A DNA stretch of 64,000 nt from Haliea sp963974125 (GCA_963974125.1 CAXBCH010000016.1:25699-89698); one strand, 5' to 3'; counted from the stretch's first letter, positions 42,539 through 51,199 are shown. Notes: generated from the sequence alone by a model not told the origin. A program made the numbers and translations.

Positions 42539-43958
42539 TCGGCAACCACTGTCACTGGCCGCCCGGGTCATGGTGTTCGTCGGGCTGACCATTGGCCTCA
42601 GCCTCCTCCTGATCGGCAGCCTGGTGCTCAATGCTGTCGAACGCCACTTTGTGGAGCAGGATGCCGGTGAACTGGCGGTGATGACCGAAGCCGTGGTAAA
42701 AGCGCTGCACCAGGGCGGCGATGATCCAACACGACTGCGCGAGGCGCTGTCCAACGCCATATCGGGACATCACGGTGTCTATTTCCAGGTGCAGAGCCGG
42801 CAGGGGGACATTCTCTACGGCACCCCGGGAGCTGACCTGTCCCAGGTGGCAACCAATCTCACCCCAGTGGCCTTGATTCACGCTGACAATCTACAAACCT
42901 GGCAGGATGATGGGAAGACCTTCCGCGGCGTTCTCAAGCAGAGCGAGATCATGGATCGAAGCTACTCGGTGAGTTCTGCCATCGATATAGGCTTTCATCT
43001 GCAGTTTCTGCAAAATTTTCGCCGCAGTCTGTGGTTCATCATGAGCCTCGCCGGCGCCATCACCTTGTTGGCCGCGTGGTATGGCGTGCATCAGGCGCAT
43101 GCTCCCCTGCGCGGACTTTCCGACAGAATGGGAGACGTCAAGGCCGACCGCCTGAATGTGCGTCTTGATCCCTTCTCGGTCCCAGCGGAATTACAGGGCC
43201 TGGTCACCTCGTTCAATCACATGATCGGTAGACTGGAAGACAGTTTTACTCGCTTGTCGCACTTTTCCGCCGATATCGCCCACGAGTTGCGCTCACCGCT
43301 TACCAATCTCATTACCCAGACCCAGGTCGGGCTCGGCAAGGCCAGGACCACAGAGGAATACCGTGAACTTCTGTATTCCAATCTCGAGGAGCAGGAACGG
43401 CTGGCCAAAATGGTCAATGACATGCTGTGGCTGGCGAAAAGTGACCATGGTCTGCTCAAGCCGGTCCAGGTACCGCTGGATCTGGCCCGCGAGGTCAGCG
43501 AGTTGTTCGATTTCTTCGAAGCGCTGGCGGAAGAGCGACAGATCGGTCTGTCAATGGAAGGTCAGGTACCAACCATAGAGGGCGACCGCGCCATGGTGCG
43601 ACGGGCGATTTCCAACCTGCTCTCCAATGCCATCCGCCACACGCCTCCGGGTGGGAAGGTGGGGATTCGACTGGACATGTCATCGGATCAAGAGGTCTCA
43701 CTCAGCGTGCAGAACCCGGGATCCGAGATCCCTGCCGAGCATCTGGTCGATATTTTCGATCGCTTTTACCGTGTCGATCCATCCAGGACACGCCAAGGTG
43801 AAGGCGCTGGGCTTGGTTTGGCCATTGTACGCTCTATCGTCGAGGCGCACGGTGGCCGCGTAGCAGTGGCCTCTGGCAGGGGAAGCACCACGTTTACAGT
43901 CTTTTTTCCACAGCCGAGAGCAACCCGAAGCCAGCGGCAGGCAGACAATATCGCCTAA
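42525..43958 (+). CDS. cusS: Heavy-metal sensor histidine kinase
   Basis: A 477-residue membrane kinase. Transmembrane helices lie at about residues 15-36 and 169-187 and bracket a periplasmic domain of about 130 residues. A HAMP segment follows, then the H-box with His253 (FSADIAHELRSPLTNL) and ATPase motifs (NLLSNAIRHTPPG, GEGAGLGLAIV). Its length and LxxFSADIAHELRTPL-like H-box match the CusS/CopS heavy-metal sensors. The ATG at 42525 overlaps cusR; an in-frame TTG at 42507 is less likely. It would sense periplasmic Cu/Ag. Confidence 0.93.
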   Translation: MKAINRQPLSLAARVMVFVGLTIGLSLLLIGSLVLNAVERHFVEQDAGELAVMTEAVVKALHQGGDDPTRLREALSNAISGHHGVYFQVQSRQGDILYGTPGADLSQVATNLTPVALIHADNLQTWQDDGKTFRGVLKQSEIMDRSYSVSSAIDIGFHLQFLQNFRRSLWFIMSLAGAITLLAAWYGVHQAHAPLRGLSDRMGDVKADRLNVRLDPFSVPAELQGLVTSFNHMIGRLEDSFTRLSHFSADIAHELRSPLTNLITQTQVGLGKARTTEEYRELLYSNLEEQERLAKMVNDMLWLAKSDHGLLKPVQVPLDLAREVSELFDFFEALAEERQIGLSMEGQVPTIEGDRAMVRRAISNLLSNAIRHTPPGGKVGIRLDMSSDQEVSLSVQNPGSEIPAEHLVDIFDRFYRVDPSRTRQGEGAGLGLAIVRSIVEAHGGRVAVASGRGSTTFTVFFPQPRATRSQRQADNIA

Positions 43959-43980
43959 CTTGTTTATCTGCAGTGGGTAG

Positions 43981-44067
43981 TGGTACCGGAGGCCGGACTC
44001 GAACCGGCACGCTTTTTACGGCGGGGGATTTTGAATCCCCTGTGTCTACCAATTTCACCACTCCGGC
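43981..44067 (-). tRNA. tRNA-Leu (anticodon CAA)
   Basis: The minus strand reads GCCGGAGTGGTGAAATTGG... with acceptor stem GCCGGAG/CTCCGGT (first pair G-U). The anticodon arm is GGGGA-TTCAAAA-TCCCC (CAA in the loop), followed by a long variable arm as expected for Leu, the GTTCGAGTCC T-arm and an encoded CCA. At 87 nt it matches E. coli leuX in kind. Its 3' end lies 22 bp from the stop of cusS. Confidence 0.96.
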
Positions 44068-44111
44068 AGAAGGGCGGCGGGCGCTGACGATCGGCCCGTG
44101 GAGAGCGCGCG

Positions 44112-44139
44112 ATTATAGCAATCGCGGCACTGACTGCAA
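44112..44139 (-). promoter_or_regulatory. Sigma-70 promoter of tRNA-Leu
   Basis: On the minus strand, TTGCAG (44134-44139) and a perfect TATAAT (44112-44117) are 16 nt apart, about 45 nt upstream of the mature tRNA 5' end. A GC-rich discriminator follows, typical of stable-RNA promoters. Confidence 0.8.
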
Positions 44140-44258
44140 TGATTTTCCTTAACCTGGTGGCCATTTGCCTGTAGACTGCGCGCCGCGCCGATAATGAACT
44201 TTCGGCGCAGTGGCTGCCCCCCGGGGCCCGATTTCTGAGTATCACAGGAGAAAAGATC

Positions 44259-44516
44259 ATGGCGATGAAACTGGTCAAGAAGACCCCCGAATACAGCATT
44301 TTCCAGCGTGGCGACGAGCGCTATGCGGTTCAGGATGCCAAGCGCAAGGCCGTGAATGGCGACGAGAAAGTCAGCATTCTGGCCGCGGAAGGCCTGGTGA
44401 AGGCTCCGGCACCGAAACCGGCCCCGGTCGAGGAAGCGCCTGCGGAAGAGCCCGCCGCTGAAGCAGCGGAAGAAGCTGCAGCCGAGGCCGACGCCGGGAG
44501 CGAACCGGAGGCCTGA
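44259..44516 (+). CDS. Conserved small protein with acidic Ala/Glu/Pro tail
   Basis: An 85-residue protein. The N-terminal half (KLVKKTPEYSIFQRGDERYA then VQDAKRKAVNGDEKVSILAAEGLV) is a compact domain seen in other Gammaproteobacteria as a conserved hypothetical. The C-terminal half is a low-complexity tail of Ala, Glu and Pro (KPAPVEEAPAEEPAAEAAEE region) and is probably disordered. The ATG follows AGGAG by 9 nt. Function unknown. It is followed by a strong terminator and is therefore a separate transcript from queA. Confidence 0.85.
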   Translation: MAMKLVKKTPEYSIFQRGDERYAVQDAKRKAVNGDEKVSILAAEGLVKAPAPKPAPVEEAPAEEPAAEAAEEAAAEADAGSEPEA

Positions 44517-44534
44517 GCCGGGTTGCAGGCCAGG

Positions 44535-44560
44535 AAGCCGGCTTCGGGCCGGCTTTTTTT
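44535..44560 (+). terminator. Rho-independent terminator before queA
   Basis: An 8-bp stem, AAGCCGGC/GCCGGCTT, closes the loop TTCGG and runs into seven Ts. The queA ATG begins 3 nt after the T-run. Confidence 0.9.
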
Positions 44561-44563
44561 GCG

Positions 44564-45634
44564 ATGAAAGTCAGCGATTTCCACTATGACCTGCCGCCGG
44601 AGCTGATTGCCCAGCGGCCCCTGTCCGAGCGCAGCGCCAGTCGCCTGCTGGCGCTGGATGGCGCCAGCGGTGCGCTGCAGCACCTGCAATTTACCGACCT
44701 GCCCGCATGCCTGGGTACCGGCGACCTGCTGGTGTTCAACAATACCCGGGTAATCCCGGCGCGCCTGTGGGGCCGCAAGGCCACCGGTGGGCAGGTGGAG
44801 ATCCTGATCGAGCGGATGACCGGCACGGGGACGGCACTGGCCCATATTCGCGCCAGCAAGTCACCGAAGCCGGGTATGGTTATCCACCTTTCGTCTGTGG
44901 AGGGTGCGGAGCCAGGCCCCTGGCAGGTCACGGTAACCGGGCGCGAGGGCGCCCTGTTCCAGTTGCAGGCGCCAGAAGGTGTCGCCTTGCACGAAATCCT
45001 GCTGGACATTGGCCACATGCCGCTGCCGCCCTACATTGAGCGCGCGGACGAGGCGGCGGATCGGGAGCGTTACCAGACCGTCTTTGCCGAGCGCGATGGC
45101 GCGGTGGCGGCGCCCACCGCGGGCCTGCATTTCACCCAGGCGCTGCTGCAGCAGCTGGCAGACGCCGGCGTGGAGCGGGCTGCGGTTACCCTGCACGTGG
45201 GCGCGGGTACCTTTCAGCCGGTGCGGGTGGATGCCGTCGAGGACCACCACATGCACTCGGAATACCTGGAGGTCGATGAGGCCCTCTGCGCCGCGGTAGC
45301 CGCGACCCGGGCCCGGGGCGGACGGGTGGTGGCGGTGGGGACGACCGCGGTACGTTCGCTGGAGTCCGCCGCCAGTGGCGGGGGACTGGTGGCGCCGCTG
45401 CGCGGAGATACGGATATCTTCATTTATCCGGGCTACCGCTTCCAGGTGGTGGACGCGATGATCACCAATTTCCACCTGCCGGAATCCACCCTGTTGATGC
45501 TGGTCAGCGCCTTCGCCGGTCGCGAGCACATCGCCGCCGCCTACCGCGAGGCGATTGCCCGGCGCTACCGCTTTTTCAGCTATGGCGATGCCATGTTCAT
45601 TACCCCCGAGCCCGCTGCCCTGGAGTCGCGATGA
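44564..45634 (+). CDS. queA: S-adenosylmethionine:tRNA ribosyltransferase-isomerase
   Basis: A 356-residue protein that starts MKVSDFHYDLPPELIAQRPL, as QueA proteins do, with conserved DLLVFNNTRVIPARL, PTAGLHFT and TNFHLPESTLLMLV. It turns 7-aminomethyl-7-deazaguanine in tRNA into epoxyqueuosine. The ATG directly follows a terminator T-run, so there is no visible Shine-Dalgarno site; a start further in would remove conserved residues. The stop overlaps tgt by 4 nt (ATGA). Confidence 0.96.
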   Translation: MKVSDFHYDLPPELIAQRPLSERSASRLLALDGASGALQHLQFTDLPACLGTGDLLVFNNTRVIPARLWGRKATGGQVEILIERMTGTGTALAHIRASKSPKPGMVIHLSSVEGAEPGPWQVTVTGREGALFQLQAPEGVALHEILLDIGHMPLPPYIERADEAADRERYQTVFAERDGAVAAPTAGLHFTQALLQQLADAGVERAAVTLHVGAGTFQPVRVDAVEDHHMHSEYLEVDEALCAAVAATRARGGRVVAVGTTAVRSLESAASGGGLVAPLRGDTDIFIYPGYRFQVVDAMITNFHLPESTLLMLVSAFAGREHIAAAYREAIARRYRFFSYGDAMFITPEPAALESR

Positions 45635-46752
45635 GCCGCACTTGCCACCTGCAGTTTGAACACATCGCCAGTGACGGTCACGCCCGCCGCGGCCGCCTCA
45701 TGTTCCCTCGCGGCAGTGTGGAAACGCCGGCTTTCATGCCGGTGGGAACCTACGGTACGGTGAAGGGCATGTTGCCACGGGATATCCGTGGCATCGGCGC
45801 CGAGATCATCCTCGGCAATACCTTCCATCTCTGGCTGCGGCCCGGTACCGACATCATCCAGTTGCACGGGGACCTGCACGACTTCATGGGCTGGGATGGC
45901 CCCATCCTCACCGATTCCGGCGGTTTCCAGGTATTCAGCCTCGGCGCCATGCGCAAGATTTCCGAAGCCGGGGTGAAGTTCCAGTCACCGGTGGACGGCG
46001 CCCGGGTATTCCTCGACCCGGAGACGTCGATCGCCATCCAGCACAAGCTGGGGTCAGACATCGTGATGATCTTTGATGAATGCACCCCGTATCCGGCCAC
46101 GGCGCAGGAGGCGCGTGCCTCCATGGAGCTGTCCCTGCGCTGGGCGGCGCGCAGCCGCGCCGCCCACGGCGACAGTCCGGCGGCCCTGTTCGGCATCGTG
46201 CAGGGCGGCATGCATGAGGATTTGCGCACCGAGTCCCTGGCCGGACTGGAAGCCATCGGTTTCGACGGTTATGCCATTGGCGGCCTGTCGGTGGGCGAGC
46301 CCAAGGAAGAGATGCTCAAGGTGCTCGACCATCTGCAGCCCCGACTGCCCGCGGAGCGCCCCCGCTACCTGATGGGGGTGGGTACGCCCGCCGATCTGCT
46401 GGAGGGCGTGCGCCGCGGCATCGACATGTTCGACTGCGTGATGCCCACCCGCAATGCCCGCAACGGCTTTATCTTCACGTCCCGCGGGATACTCAAGCTG
46501 CGCAATGCACGCCACAAGACCAGCACCCTGCCACTGGACGCCGACTGCGACTGCTACACCTGCCAGCACTTCAGTCGCGCCTACCTGCACCACCTCGATA
46601 AATGCAACGAGATCCTCGGCTCACAGCTCAACACCATTCATAACCTGCGGTTTTACCAGAACCACATGGCGGGCATCCGCACAGCAATCGAGCAGGGCCA
46701 GCTCGATGCCTTCGCGGAGCGCTTTTATGCACTGCAGGCCGAGGGCAGCTGA
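45631..46752 (+). CDS. tgt: Queuine/preQ1 tRNA-guanine transglycosylase
   Basis: A 373-residue TIM-barrel enzyme. Catalytic and substrate motifs are DSGGFQVFSL, DECTPYPA and the zinc site CDCYTCQHFSRAYLHH (C-x-C-x2-C...H). It swaps guanine at position 34 of GUN-anticodon tRNAs for preQ1, the step before queA. Translation is coupled to queA by ATGA. The usual next genes yajC-secD-secF are absent here; a Nudix gene follows 2 nt later. Confidence 0.97.
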   Translation: MSRTCHLQFEHIASDGHARRGRLMFPRGSVETPAFMPVGTYGTVKGMLPRDIRGIGAEIILGNTFHLWLRPGTDIIQLHGDLHDFMGWDGPILTDSGGFQVFSLGAMRKISEAGVKFQSPVDGARVFLDPETSIAIQHKLGSDIVMIFDECTPYPATAQEARASMELSLRWAARSRAAHGDSPAALFGIVQGGMHEDLRTESLAGLEAIGFDGYAIGGLSVGEPKEEMLKVLDHLQPRLPAERPRYLMGVGTPADLLEGVRRGIDMFDCVMPTRNARNGFIFTSRGILKLRNARHKTSTLPLDADCDCYTCQHFSRAYLHHLDKCNEILGSQLNTIHNLRFYQNHMAGIRTAIEQGQLDAFAERFYALQAEGS

Positions 46753-46754
46753 CG

Positions 46755-47363
46755 ATGACGATGCCGGCGCGACTGCTGCAGCGACTGCAGGCGGCCCTGC
46801 CCCTGGAATGCCCGGCATGGGACGGTAGTGGGCTCCAGGCCGGCGTGCTGGTGGCACTGACGGATGAAACGGAGCCGCGAGTACTGTTGGGACGTCGCGC
46901 CCTGCACTTGCCCCTGCACCCGGGTGAGGTGGCGTTTCCGGGCGGCAAGCGCGAGTCCGCCGATCGCGGGCCCTGGGATACGGCGTTGCGGGAGGCCGAG
47001 GAGGAAGTGTGCTGCCTGCCGGACCGGGTGCGCCGCGTGGGTGAGCTGGCGCCGCTGGTGACCCGCAGCGGTTTTACCATTCATCCCTGTGTGGCGGTCA
47101 TCCCCGCAGACCTGCCGTTGCGGGCGGACCCGAGTGAGGTGGCCGAGCTGCTGCTGCTGCCGCTGCAGCAGTTTGCCGATGCTTCCGGTTGGCATGTCCG
47201 CAATCTGCCCGACCCGGTCGACGGCCGCCCGCTGCGGGTGCCCCATTTCCGCCTGCACCGTGATACCGTATGGGGCACAACTGCCCGGGTGCTGCTGTCA
47301 TTGGTGAACCTGGGCCTGCAGGCGGAGCTGGACCCGCTGACGTTTACGGAGGAAGACGCATGA
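46755..47363 (+). CDS. Nudix hydrolase, CoA pyrophosphatase (NudL) type
   Basis: A 202-residue Nudix protein. The Nudix box is GGKRESADRGPWDTALREAE-EEV, and the preceding LHPGEVAFPGGK is the CoA-pyrophosphatase NuCoA-type signature. It would split CoA to 4'-phosphopantetheine and 3',5'-ADP. It starts 2 nt after tgt and overlaps the next gene by 4 nt, so it belongs to the queA-tgt transcript. Confidence 0.9.
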   Translation: MTMPARLLQRLQAALPLECPAWDGSGLQAGVLVALTDETEPRVLLGRRALHLPLHPGEVAFPGGKRESADRGPWDTALREAEEEVCCLPDRVRRVGELAPLVTRSGFTIHPCVAVIPADLPLRADPSEVAELLLLPLQQFADASGWHVRNLPDPVDGRPLRVPHFRLHRDTVWGTTARVLLSLVNLGLQAELDPLTFTEEDA

Positions 47364-47884
47364 AGTACAGCCTTGACGGGCAGGAAGTCACTCTGGTTGG
47401 CAGTGGCCATTTCATCGCGCCCAATGCCGCGGTGATCGGCAATGTCACCCTGCACGAGCGCAGCAGTGTCTGGTTCAGCTGCGTGCTGCGCGGTGACGCG
47501 GAGCGCATCGAGGTGGGTGCCGGCAGTAATATCCAGGACGGGGCGGTGCTGCACGCGGACCCCGGTTTCCCGATGGTGGTGGGCAGCAACGTGACCGTGG
47601 GCCACAAGGCCATGCTCCACGGCTGCACCATCGGCGATGGTTCCCTGGTCGGTATTGGCGCGATCGTCCTCAACGGTGCCAACGTCGGTAAAAACTGCCT
47701 GATCGGTGCCGGTGCCCTGGTGACCGAGGGTATGGAAATTGCCGACGGCAGTATGGTGCTGGGGGCACCGGCAAAGGTCCGGCGCCAGTTCACGGAAGAA
47801 GAGCAGACGGCGCTGGGTCAGAACGCCGACCACTATGTGCAGAATGCCGCCCGCTACAACCGCGGCCTGGAGGTGCAGCAATGA
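47360..47884 (+). CDS. Gamma-carbonic anhydrase family protein (YrdA/PaaY-like)
   Basis: A 174-residue left-handed beta-helix of hexapeptide repeats (IGNVTLHERSSVWFSCVLRGD, IGDGSLVGIGAIVLNGANVG). Zinc-ligand His residues occur in AVLHAD, TVGHKAMLHG. The ATG at 47360 follows GGAGGAAG and overlaps the Nudix stop (ATGA). Members hydrate CO2 or bind CoA compounds; in most the activity is not shown. Confidence 0.92.
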   Translation: MKYSLDGQEVTLVGSGHFIAPNAAVIGNVTLHERSSVWFSCVLRGDAERIEVGAGSNIQDGAVLHADPGFPMVVGSNVTVGHKAMLHGCTIGDGSLVGIGAIVLNGANVGKNCLIGAGALVTEGMEIADGSMVLGAPAKVRRQFTEEEQTALGQNADHYVQNAARYNRGLEVQQ

Positions 47885-48072
47885 GTGTGGAGCAAGAGCT
47901 GGCGTCACCCTGTATCTCGGTGTGCCTGCTGAATGAAGATGATATCTGCCTGGGTTGCTACCGCAGCGCGGCGGAGATCACCGACTGGTTCATGGCAGAT
48001 CCTGCCGAGAAACACGATATCCTCGCGCGCGCCCGCGACCGGCGGCTTGCGGATGACAAGGTCTGGTTGTAG
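47881..48072 (+). CDS. DUF1289 family small protein
   Basis: A 63-residue protein with the four-cysteine pattern SPCISVCLLNEDDICLGCYR, then EITDWF, which defines DUF1289. The cysteines could hold an iron-sulfur cluster or zinc. It overlaps the carbonic anhydrase gene by 4 nt. Function unknown. Confidence 0.92.
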   Translation: MSVEQELASPCISVCLLNEDDICLGCYRSAAEITDWFMADPAEKHDILARARDRRLADDKVWL

Positions 48073-48142
48073 CAATTCACTCGCCATCTGCGTTATCTTC
48101 CGGGAAAGGGCTGCAGGGGAAAAGGTTCCGGCGGAACCGACC

Positions 48143-48691
48143 ATGGCTGAAAAACGCTCCAAAAAAGATCAGATTCTCATAAGGCCGGCGGAGCAGGGAG
48201 ATATTCCGATGCTGGTCGGTTTTATGGCCAAGCTTGCCCTGCATGTCGCCGGAGGCGAGCCGCAAACGCTGAAGCGGAAAGAAAAACAGCGGCTCATGGA
48301 AATTCTTGCCTCTGCCTTGACCAATACTGAAAAGCTGGTGGTGGTGGCCGAGGCCCCGGGCACCGGGCTTGTTGGAATGGGCTACATCTATATCTGGCGC
48401 AGCCAGGGCATCTGGGAACAGGCCGGGGATCTGGAATTCAAATCGGGTGTCATTGATGACATCTGGGTGGAACCGGAGTATCGACAACGGGGAATCTTCA
48501 GCGCCATGCTCAGGAAGCTGGTGGCATTTGCCGAATCCCGGGATGCCCACGAGCTGATTCTCGAATACTCTGTCGCCAACAAGGAGGCCGAAGCGACCTG
48601 GAGCAGGTTGGGATTCAAGCCCACCGGCGTCCGCGCGGCAGCCTTCACCCATCTGGTAAAGAAGCGTCTGTCTCGAGGGGGTGACGAGTGA
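48143..48691 (+). CDS. GNAT-family N-acetyltransferase
   Basis: A 182-residue protein with the GNAT fold. Beta-4 and the acetyl-CoA P-loop read DDIWVEPEYRQRGIFSAMLR, and NKEAEATWSRLGFKPTG is the late motif. The ATG at 48143 begins a basic MAEKRSKKDQ segment. It is 70 nt after the DUF1289 gene and overlaps the HDAC-like gene (GTGA). The acceptor is unknown; the neighbouring deacetylase suggests a paired acetylation/deacetylation function. Confidence 0.88.
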   Translation: MAEKRSKKDQILIRPAEQGDIPMLVGFMAKLALHVAGGEPQTLKRKEKQRLMEILASALTNTEKLVVVAEAPGTGLVGMGYIYIWRSQGIWEQAGDLEFKSGVIDDIWVEPEYRQRGIFSAMLRKLVAFAESRDAHELILEYSVANKEAEATWSRLGFKPTGVRAAAFTHLVKKRLSRGGDE

Positions 48692-49803
48692 TAGGTGATC
48701 GCAGTGTGACCGTTTTCTACGATGAAGTCATGCTTGGACACCATCCCGAAGTCGATGTGCCCTATCTCCCCAGCCGGGTGGAAAAACGGGTAAGGACGCT
48801 GCTCAAGGGCCTGGATTTCAAGTGGAGCTATCCTGAGCACCCGGGACGATTGAGTGCCATCATGGAGCTGCTCGAGAAGGAACCCATTCCAGGGGTGCAG
48901 TTCAAGGCCGGTGCCCACGCCACCTACGAGCAACTCGGCCGCGTGCACACCACCACTCACCTCGATCACATCTTTTCCCTGGAGGGAAAGCGGGCCTGGC
49001 TGGACCGGGATACTACCGCCGTGTCGCCGGACAGTATCAAGGCGGCAACCTCGGCGGCGGGCAACGCCATTGCCGCGGTGGAAGCGGTGGTGAGGGGGGA
49101 AACCCGGAGCGCTTTCGCCCTGGTGCGGCCGCCGGGGCATCATGCCGAGCCCGTCAGGGCGCGGGGCTTTTGCCTGTTCAATAACGTCGCCGTTGCGGCA
49201 GCTCATGCCCAGGCGAAGCTGGGTTGTGAGCGTATCCTGATTGTTGATTGGGACGCCCACCACGGCAATGGTACCCAGGATATTTTCTGGGCCGATCCCG
49301 ATGTGCTGTTCTTTGATATCCACTGCGCCGCCCCGTTCTATCCGGGATCCGGAGACCTGGAGGAGGTGGGGGCCGGGCTTGGTGAAGGCTACACTGTCAA
49401 TGTGCCTGTCCCGGAGGATGCCGGCGATATCGCTTTCGAAAAAGCCTTCCGGGAAATTCTTGTCCCCGCCGCCGAGCGTTTTGAGCCAGACCTGGTGCTG
49501 GTCTCGGCGGGGTTCGATCCGCATCGCAACGACATGGCACTGAACCTGACCTATGATGGTTTCGCCGTGCTGACCCGCATGCTCCAGGATATCGCCGACA
49601 GGCATTGCGATGGCAGGCTGGCGCTGGTGCTGGAAGGTGGCTATAACCTGACCTCCCTGTCGCGGGGGGTGCATACGGTGCTGGAAGTGTTGGCCGGCGG
49701 GGATGTGCCGGAACTGGCGGAGTGTGGATTGCGTGAGGTGGTGCAGGCCGCCGAGTTCCATCGGGATGCCTTCACGGATGATGAAGAGGTGGGAGAGGAC
49801 TAG
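48688..49803 (+). CDS. Histone deacetylase-family (arginase fold) deacetylase
   Basis: A 371-residue protein. The class II HDAC/acetoin-utilisation motifs are PPGHHA (His151-His152), VDWDAHHGNG (metal Asp189 and His191) and GGYNL. It is a zinc-dependent hydrolase of acetyl-lysine, acetylpolyamine or a related amide. The GTG start overlaps the GNAT stop, so the two proteins are made in step. Pairing an acetyltransferase with an HDAC-type deacetylase in one operon with tRNA-modification genes is noteworthy. Confidence 0.92.
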   Translation: MIGDRSVTVFYDEVMLGHHPEVDVPYLPSRVEKRVRTLLKGLDFKWSYPEHPGRLSAIMELLEKEPIPGVQFKAGAHATYEQLGRVHTTTHLDHIFSLEGKRAWLDRDTTAVSPDSIKAATSAAGNAIAAVEAVVRGETRSAFALVRPPGHHAEPVRARGFCLFNNVAVAAAHAQAKLGCERILIVDWDAHHGNGTQDIFWADPDVLFFDIHCAAPFYPGSGDLEEVGAGLGEGYTVNVPVPEDAGDIAFEKAFREILVPAAERFEPDLVLVSAGFDPHRNDMALNLTYDGFAVLTRMLQDIADRHCDGRLALVLEGGYNLTSLSRGVHTVLEVLAGGDVPELAECGLREVVQAAEFHRDAFTDDEEVGED

Positions 49804-49823
49804 GCTGGTGCTTGCGCGGCCCG

Positions 49824-51107
49824 TTACAGCCAACCGGTAAGCTTGCTCTTGGCCTTCACCGGGGAGGCCCGCACTGCCTGGATCACGTTGCCCTGCAGCT
49901 CGAGAATTTCAAAGCGGTAGCCGGCGATGGCCAGGCCGGCGTTGCCGTCCGGGAACGACTCCAGGTACTCCAGAATCAGCCCACTCAGGGTTTTCGGCCC
50001 GTCTGTCGGCAGTTGCCAGTCGAGGGACTTGTTGACCTCCCGCAGGTTGGCGTTGCCGGCAATGATATAGCTGCCGTCGCGCTGGGCAAAAATGGTCTCG
50101 TTGTCGTCCCCCATGCGCGAGGTGAACTCGCCCACGATTTCCTCGAGAATGTCTTCCAGGGCGACAATCCCCATGACCTCGCCGTACTCGTCCACCACGA
50201 TCGCCAGCCGCAGCTTGTTCTTCTGGAAATGCACCAGCTGGGTGTGTAGCGGCGTGCTCTCGGGAATGAAGTAGGGTTTGTCCATCTCCCGTTCCAGCGC
50301 GTCCCGGTCCAGGCCCTGCTTGTCGATGATACGGCTGATATTGCGCATGTGCAGGACGCCGACGATATTGTTGATATCGTCGCGCCAGACCGGCAGCCGG
50401 GTATGGTTGCTGGCCTGGACGCAGCGCAGGATCTCCTCGTCACTATCGTCCAGGTCGATGCCGTAGACCTCGTTACGCGGCACCATCACGTCATCCACCG
50501 TGACCTCCTCCAGATCGAGGATATTCAGCAGCATACCGCGATGGCGGGGCGGAATCAGCGCGCCGGCCTCGGTAACGATGGTGCGCAGTTCCTCGGAAGA
50601 GACGTGCTCCTCCTTGGCCGCGGCGGGGTCCACGCCCAGCAGGCGCAGCAGGCCGTTGGTGACACTGTTGACCAGCCAGACCACCGGGTACATCAGTTTC
50701 ATCAGCGGCAGCAGGACGATACTGAAAGGAAAGGCAACGCGCTCCGGGTGCAGCGCGGCAATGGTCTTGGGGGTGATTTCCGCGAATACCAGGATCACCA
50801 GGGTCAGGGCAATGGTGGCGATGGCGATGCCGGCGTCACCCCACAGGCGAATGGCGATCACGGTGGCGATGGCGGAGGCAAGGATATTGACCGCATTGTT
50901 GCCGATCAGGATCAGGCCGATCAGCCGGTCCGGCCTCTCCAGCAGCTTGCTGGCGCGGCGGGCGCCCCTGTGGTTCTGCTTGCGGAGATGCTTCAGCCGA
51001 TAGCGGTTGAGGGACATCATCCCGGTTTCCGAGCTGGAGAAGAAACCGGACAGCAGAATGAGGACTACCAGGACTGAGTATAAGAGACCCAGCGGTGCTT
51101 CGTTCAA
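49824..51107 (-). CDS. CNNM/CBS/CorC_HlyC-domain membrane protein
   Basis: A 427-residue protein. An N-terminal CNNM membrane domain with four hydrophobic segments begins YSVLVVLILLSGFFSSSETG, contains LILIGNNAVNILAS and ends near residue 160. Two CBS domains follow (DVMVPRNEVYGID and DEYGEVMGIVALEDILEEIVG) and then a CorC_HlyC domain (FEILELQGN). The family is linked to magnesium and cobalt export. The start is a TTG at 51107 without a clear ribosome-binding site. It follows the CcsA-like gene on the same strand after a terminator. Confidence 0.92.
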   Translation of the reverse strand: MNEAPLGLLYSVLVVLILLSGFFSSSETGMMSLNRYRLKHLRKQNHRGARRASKLLERPDRLIGLILIGNNAVNILASAIATVIAIRLWGDAGIAIATIALTLVILVFAEITPKTIAALHPERVAFPFSIVLLPLMKLMYPVVWLVNSVTNGLLRLLGVDPAAAKEEHVSSEELRTIVTEAGALIPPRHRGMLLNILDLEEVTVDDVMVPRNEVYGIDLDDSDEEILRCVQASNHTRLPVWRDDINNIVGVLHMRNISRIIDKQGLDRDALEREMDKPYFIPESTPLHTQLVHFQKNKLRLAIVVDEYGEVMGIVALEDILEEIVGEFTSRMGDDNETIFAQRDGSYIIAGNANLREVNKSLDWQLPTDGPKTLSGLILEYLESFPDGNAGLAIAGYRFEILELQGNVIQAVRASPVKAKSKLTGWL

Positions 51108-51150
51108 AGCGGGGGCGGACCTTTGGCATGAATGGACCGGCTATCTTGAA

Positions 51151-51177
51151 GAAAAAGCGGGGCAGGAGCAAGCCCCG
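51151..51177 (-). terminator. Terminator after CcsA-like gene
   Basis: On the minus strand, CGGGGC and GCCCCG arms around an 8-nt loop run into CTTTTTC, 23 nt after the stop of the CcsA-like gene and upstream of the CNNM protein gene. Confidence 0.7.
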
Positions 51178-51199
51178 TGACCGATCAATTGCGGACCGC

